DNA from: Microcaldota archaeon
GTDB lineage: Archaea; Micrarchaeota; Micrarchaeia; Micrarchaeales; CABMGC01
Reading direction: 5' to 3'
DNA length: 15,823 nucleotides
Assembly: GCA_027340645.1 (NCBI GenBank)
Contig: DAHWQN010000005.1
Coordinates: 1-15,823, forward strand
The stretch's first letter is position 1, and each line of letters starts with the position of its first letter. Of the stretch, positions 13,814-15,823 are shown piece by piece. The notes below the pieces were generated by a model, which worked only from the letters and a program-made list of their open reading frames with translations, searched no databases and was not told where the DNA came from. Position numbers and translations under genes: made by a program.

Positions 13814-14027
13814 TTTATTAATATATAGTAATATATCTGCATGGGGTTTTGCACTTAAAATAGCTTTTGCATTTTTAATTAAATTCTTGCAACTAAATTA
13901 AGAAACCTAAAGGCCTACCCAGTATACATAATCGCATTTCTTGCATTAGCTATGGCGTACTTCATCCATATACAACTGCTCCGCAAGAAGTTACGGGTCA
14001 GCTGAATTATATGTCTAGCAAATTTGC
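13814..14027. other. AT-rich spacer between gyrA and the surface-protein locus
   Basis: The 5' half is AT-rich (TTTATTAATATATAGTAATA at 13814-13833) and may hold the gyrA terminator or a promoter. The 3' half contains the hydrophobic open frame listed separately. I see no RNA gene or convincing terminator hairpin. Confidence 0.5.
13883..14005 (+). pseudogene. Hydrophobic coding remnant or tiny membrane protein, about 40 codons
   Basis: The frame is open from the TAA at 13880 to TGA at 14003. It encodes a basic stretch (KLRNLKAYP), one hydrophobic segment (VYIIAFLALAMAYFIHI) and a basic end (QLLRKKLRVS). This is a plausible single membrane helix with charged flanks. No ATG, GTG or TTG starts it; the only in-frame ATG (13952) is inside the helix. 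The frame just upstream (about 13841-13894) is also hydrophobic (GFALKIAFAFLIKFLQLN) but ends at its own stop, as would happen after a frameshift. I read it as a decayed gene 3' end, with chance an open alternative. Confidence 0.3.
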
Positions 14028-14597
14028 TTATCGCGCACGCCGTTTGCGTTTATTATGAACCTTCTTGCGCCTGATGAGTAAGTAGGCAACTGCTACAACC
14101 ACCAAAATAATTACAACTACTATGGCCGCTATTACAATAAACGGTAAGGGCTTTGCTGCAACAGAGTATATTGTCAATATCTTGGCGATTCCTGCATTTA
14201 TCGTAGCACCTATGCCTGCTGAAGAGTTCTTGTTAGCATTAATTTCAACTACCTGCACTATACCAAGCCACTTTAGGCCTGTCTTATCCCCCGAAGGCAT
14301 CGATACATCAATCGTCATCTCCTGCTGCGAATGCGGCAGAAGGGTTCCATTCATAGGACTTACTGTAACTGCAGGTGTTGCATTGTTTGGTATGGTGTTC
14401 AGTGTAGGAAGAATTACGCTATAGTTTATAGGTGTCGATCCAGAATTCAGTATTGTGTAGTTGAAAGTTGTGCTGCTTCCAAGGCTTACGTTTAGTGTAG
14501 GCTGTCCAGCCTGCTCTCCTAACTGCCCATAAACCATTGGGAGCGCTGTAATAAGCCCGAAAAAGGCAAGCAACGCGCACATGTACTTTACTTTCAT
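14028..14597 (-). CDS. Secreted Ig-like protein with C-terminal membrane anchor
   Basis: 189 residues with a signal peptide (about 1-24, MKVKYMCALLAFFGLITALP, cut near VYG/QLG). An extracellular beta-rich domain follows (about 30-135), with TLNVSLGSSTTFNYTILNSG, VTVSPMNGTLLPHSQQ and DVSMPSGDKTGLKWLGIVQV. This resembles Ig-like/DUF916-type surface domains, but I cannot assign a family. There is one transmembrane helix (about 152-176, IVIAAIVVVIILVVVAVAYL) and a strongly basic cytoplasmic tail (RRKKVHNKRKRRAR). Six N-x-S/T sequons (NVS, NYT, NYS, NAT, NGT, NSS) suggest N-glycosylation. No enzyme motif is visible. It starts 7 nt after the upstream surface protein, so they share an operon; it may be a surface anchor or adaptor for its secreted neighbours (inference). 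Confidence 0.75.
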   Translation of the reverse strand: MKVKYMCALLAFFGLITALPMVYGQLGEQAGQPTLNVSLGSSTTFNYTILNSGSTPINYSVILPTLNTIPNNATPAVTVSPMNGTLLPHSQQEMTIDVSMPSGDKTGLKWLGIVQVVEINANKNSSAGIGATINAGIAKILTIYSVAAKPLPFIVIAAIVVVIILVVVAVAYLLIRRKKVHNKRKRRAR

Positions 14598-14601
14598 TTC
14601 A

Positions 14602-14640
14602 GCACTAACAGCTATTTTCTATTGTTATTGTCTGTGTGTA
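14602..14640. repeat. 39-nt exact direct repeat, copy 1
   Basis: Identical base for base to 15176-15214. It covers the last codons, the stop and 3 nt past the stop of the surface-protein genes. Confidence 0.9.
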
Positions 14641-15105
14641 TGAACCTCCGGCTGTGCCTGCAGGTATTCCAAGCCCGAAGTATATGCTGTTGCTTGGTGA
14701 TGGGGCGCTAAAAGTTGCTCCAGGTATAATCAAACCTGTAGCTGCAAGCGTACCGGTAAGTGCAGTTCCTGTATAAGACGATTGCGAAGCACCGCTCCAT
14801 AAGGTGTTGCTCACTCCGATTGAGTTGGATCCGAATGTCCAACCAGCACCGCTTATCATTATATTTGATTCAATATTGCCACCATTATCGGTATCAACAA
14901 AGAGTACGTTTGTGTCGTATGTACTTCCCGGATAAACATTTCCAAATGTGTTCGATGAAGGGGCGGCGCTTACATAAACAGAATTGCTTACACTTGCAGA
15001 AGCCGAAACAGTTCCAGAGCTCGCGAATACTAAACCAAATGCTGCCATTCCTAAAGCCGCTATAATTGCTGTGATAGAAACACTTAGGACCAAAGATACC
15101 TTCAT
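14605..15105 (-). CDS. Secreted surface protein with C-terminal ENSC tag
   Basis: 166 residues from ATG 15105, chosen because TGTGATTGT gives a GTGAT ribosome-binding site and the signal peptide starts right there (MKVSLVLSVSITAIIAALGM, cut near ASS/GTV). The mature part is a Ser/Gly/Thr/Asn-rich beta domain: FGNVYPGSTYDTNVLFVDTD, then GAGWTFGSNSIGVSNTLWSG, IYFGLGIPAG and the terminal SYTQTITIENSC. The last residue is the only Cys in the mature protein. The domain and end are repeated in the upstream gene, so they are tandem paralogues. The layout resembles small structural or adhesive surface proteins; I cannot name a family. No hydrophobic C-terminal anchor is present. Confidence 0.75.
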   Translation of the reverse strand: MKVSLVLSVSITAIIAALGMAAFGLVFASSGTVSASASVSNSVYVSAAPSSNTFGNVYPGSTYDTNVLFVDTDNGGNIESNIMISGAGWTFGSNSIGVSNTLWSGASQSSYTGTALTGTLAATGLIIPGATFSAPSPSNSIYFGLGIPAGTAGGSYTQTITIENSC

Positions 15106-15143
15106 ACAATCACATAATTTCAGGTAGAAATGCACATATACGC

Positions 15144-15153
15144 TTAAATATCT
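15144..15153 (-). promoter_or_regulatory. TATA box for the second surface-protein gene
   Basis: On the minus strand GATATTTAAG, about 39-48 nt before ATG 15105, in the 73-nt spacer between the two paralogues. It suggests the 166-aa protein and its membrane-anchored neighbour can be transcribed apart from the upstream gene. Confidence 0.45.
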
Positions 15154-15175
15154 TGCTCTGGCTAATCGGCTCTTT

Positions 15176-15214
15176 GCACTAACAGCTATTTTCTATTGTT
15201 ATTGTCTGTGTGTA
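15176..15214. repeat. 39-nt exact direct repeat, copy 2
   Basis: The partner of 14602-14640; identity breaks at the next base and continues imperfectly. It encodes the shared C-terminal tag on the minus strand. Confidence 0.9.
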
Positions 15215-15823
15215 AGAACCTTCAGGCGCACCGCCAGGCACTCCGATTCCAAAATATATGTTATTGTTTCCAGAAGCTGAAACCTGTATGCCTGTGCTGA
15301 CAGGGCTCGAGGAAAGTCGCGTAGACGAGCCGTATGGCGAGTTGACAGTTCCGGACCAGACAGTATTGCTTACTCCGAAACTGCTGCTTCCCGAGCTCCA
15401 ACCACTTCCATACACGAGCACGTTCGCGTTCGTATTGCCGGAATTAGTATCAGTTATTGAATTCACAGTGCCTATGCTGCTTCCAGAACCAAAAACACCG
15501 AAGTCAATGGTGCCCTGCCCTAAAGATATAGTGCAAGTTGATTGGATAGGGATTATACTGCCAAGAAGAGCAGATGGCATAACACCGTTTGGCGGATAGG
15601 CCCTTACTATTATTCCATCCCAGTACTGTATTGTGCTGCTGCCAGCGGCGTCACCAACCAATCCTATATAACCACCGTCATTTGCCACAGTATAAACATT
15701 GGAAGCGTTCTGTCCCATCTCGCTTCCATAGATTCCCGGATTGGTTGATAAATACATCACCGCATTCCCATTCTGTACCACTATTGATAAAAGAAGCCAC
15801 TCATTTGACCATGTACCTGAGTC
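15179..15823 (-). CDS. DUF2341/LamG-like surface protein with C-terminal ENSC tag (5' truncated)
   Basis: The frame is open to the end of the window, so the N-terminus is missing; 214 residues are visible. The first part (EWLLLSIVVQNGNAVMYLS, then GGYIGLVGDAAGSSTIQYWD and VRAYPPNGVMPSALLG) looks like the end of a concanavalin/LamG-like beta-sandwich joined to the DUF2341 pattern found in archaeal surface proteins. After a linker comes the same domain as the downstream gene: STCTISLGQGTIDFGVFG, GSGWSSGSSSFGVSNTVWSG, IYFGIGVPGG and the end SYTQTITIENSC. Two Cys are visible, one at the domain start (STC) and one terminal. GTG 15781 is not the start, because family sequence continues upstream. 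A carbohydrate-binding or adhesive role is inferred from the fold only. Confidence 0.8.
   Translation of the reverse strand, partial: DSGTWSNEWLLLSIVVQNGNAVMYLSTNPGIYGSEMGQNASNVYTVANDGGYIGLVGDAAGSSTIQYWDGIIVRAYPPNGVMPSALLGSIIPIQSTCTISLGQGTIDFGVFGSGSSIGTVNSITDTNSGNTNANVLVYGSGWSSGSSSFGVSNTVWSGTVNSPYGSSTRLSSSPVSTGIQVSASGNNNIYFGIGVPGGAPEGSYTQTITIENSC

Noticed and set aside
1..15823. CRISPR array, insertion sequence, attachment site or replication origin
   Set aside because: No regularly spaced repeats, transposase or integrase motifs, inverted-repeat ends or origin-type repeat clusters were seen. The tRNA 3' ends are not duplicated elsewhere in the window.

Overview
The window is archaeal chromosome. 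The evidence is the archaeal and eukaryote-like information-processing genes (RadA recombinase, GINS subunit, ribosomal protein L44e, aIF2-alpha, TFE), a wybutosine-pathway enzyme (Taw1), archaeal TATA boxes about 25-35 nt upstream of starts, GGTG/GTGAT Shine-Dalgarno motifs, and intron-free tRNAs without an encoded CCA. A bacterial-type gyrB-gyrA operon and very tight spacing with little intergenic DNA fit a small-genome euryarchaeon or a DPANN lineage such as Micrarchaeota. That placement is inference; no 16S or other decisive marker is present.

Layout. 1-1495 (+): the 3' end of taw1 followed by a multi-TM UPF0104-type membrane protein. 1514-2464 (-): radA, convergent with it over a short hairpin. 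2543-3390 (+): a possible tiny basic ORF, then a DUF92 membrane protein overlapping PAC2 tail-to-tail by 13 nt. 3378-5653 (-): a tight operon of GINS subunit, L44e, aIF2-alpha and a PAC2-family proteasome-assembly-chaperone homologue. This is the known archaeal replication/translation cluster, but the usual rps27e and nop10 are missing. aIF2-alpha has no canonical start codon at the expected place. 5808-5882 (-): initiator tRNA-Met, just upstream of that operon. 5927-6664 (-): TFE with a long basic N-terminal tail. 6844-7881 (+): short-chain polyprenyl diphosphate synthase. 7885-7959 (-): tRNA-Lys(CTT), 15 nt after a cyclic-2,3-diphosphoglycerate-synthetase-family gene (7975-9300, -). 9459-13813 (+): gyrB-gyrA.

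13814-14027 is an AT-rich spacer with a hydrophobic coding remnant. 14028-15823 (-) is a cell-surface locus. It holds two secreted proteins sharing a domain and an identical C-terminal tag that ends in cysteine, one of them also carrying a DUF2341/LamG-like region and truncated by the window edge. A signal-peptide protein with an Ig-like domain and a C-terminal membrane anchor follows them. This is the part least explained by known families.

Most of the window is core housekeeping. The observations most worth following are the non-canonical start of aIF2-alpha, the tailed TFE, the Cys-terminated surface-protein set, the reduced L44e-aIF2-alpha cluster with the initiator tRNA next to it, and the GyrA quinolone-pocket substitution.
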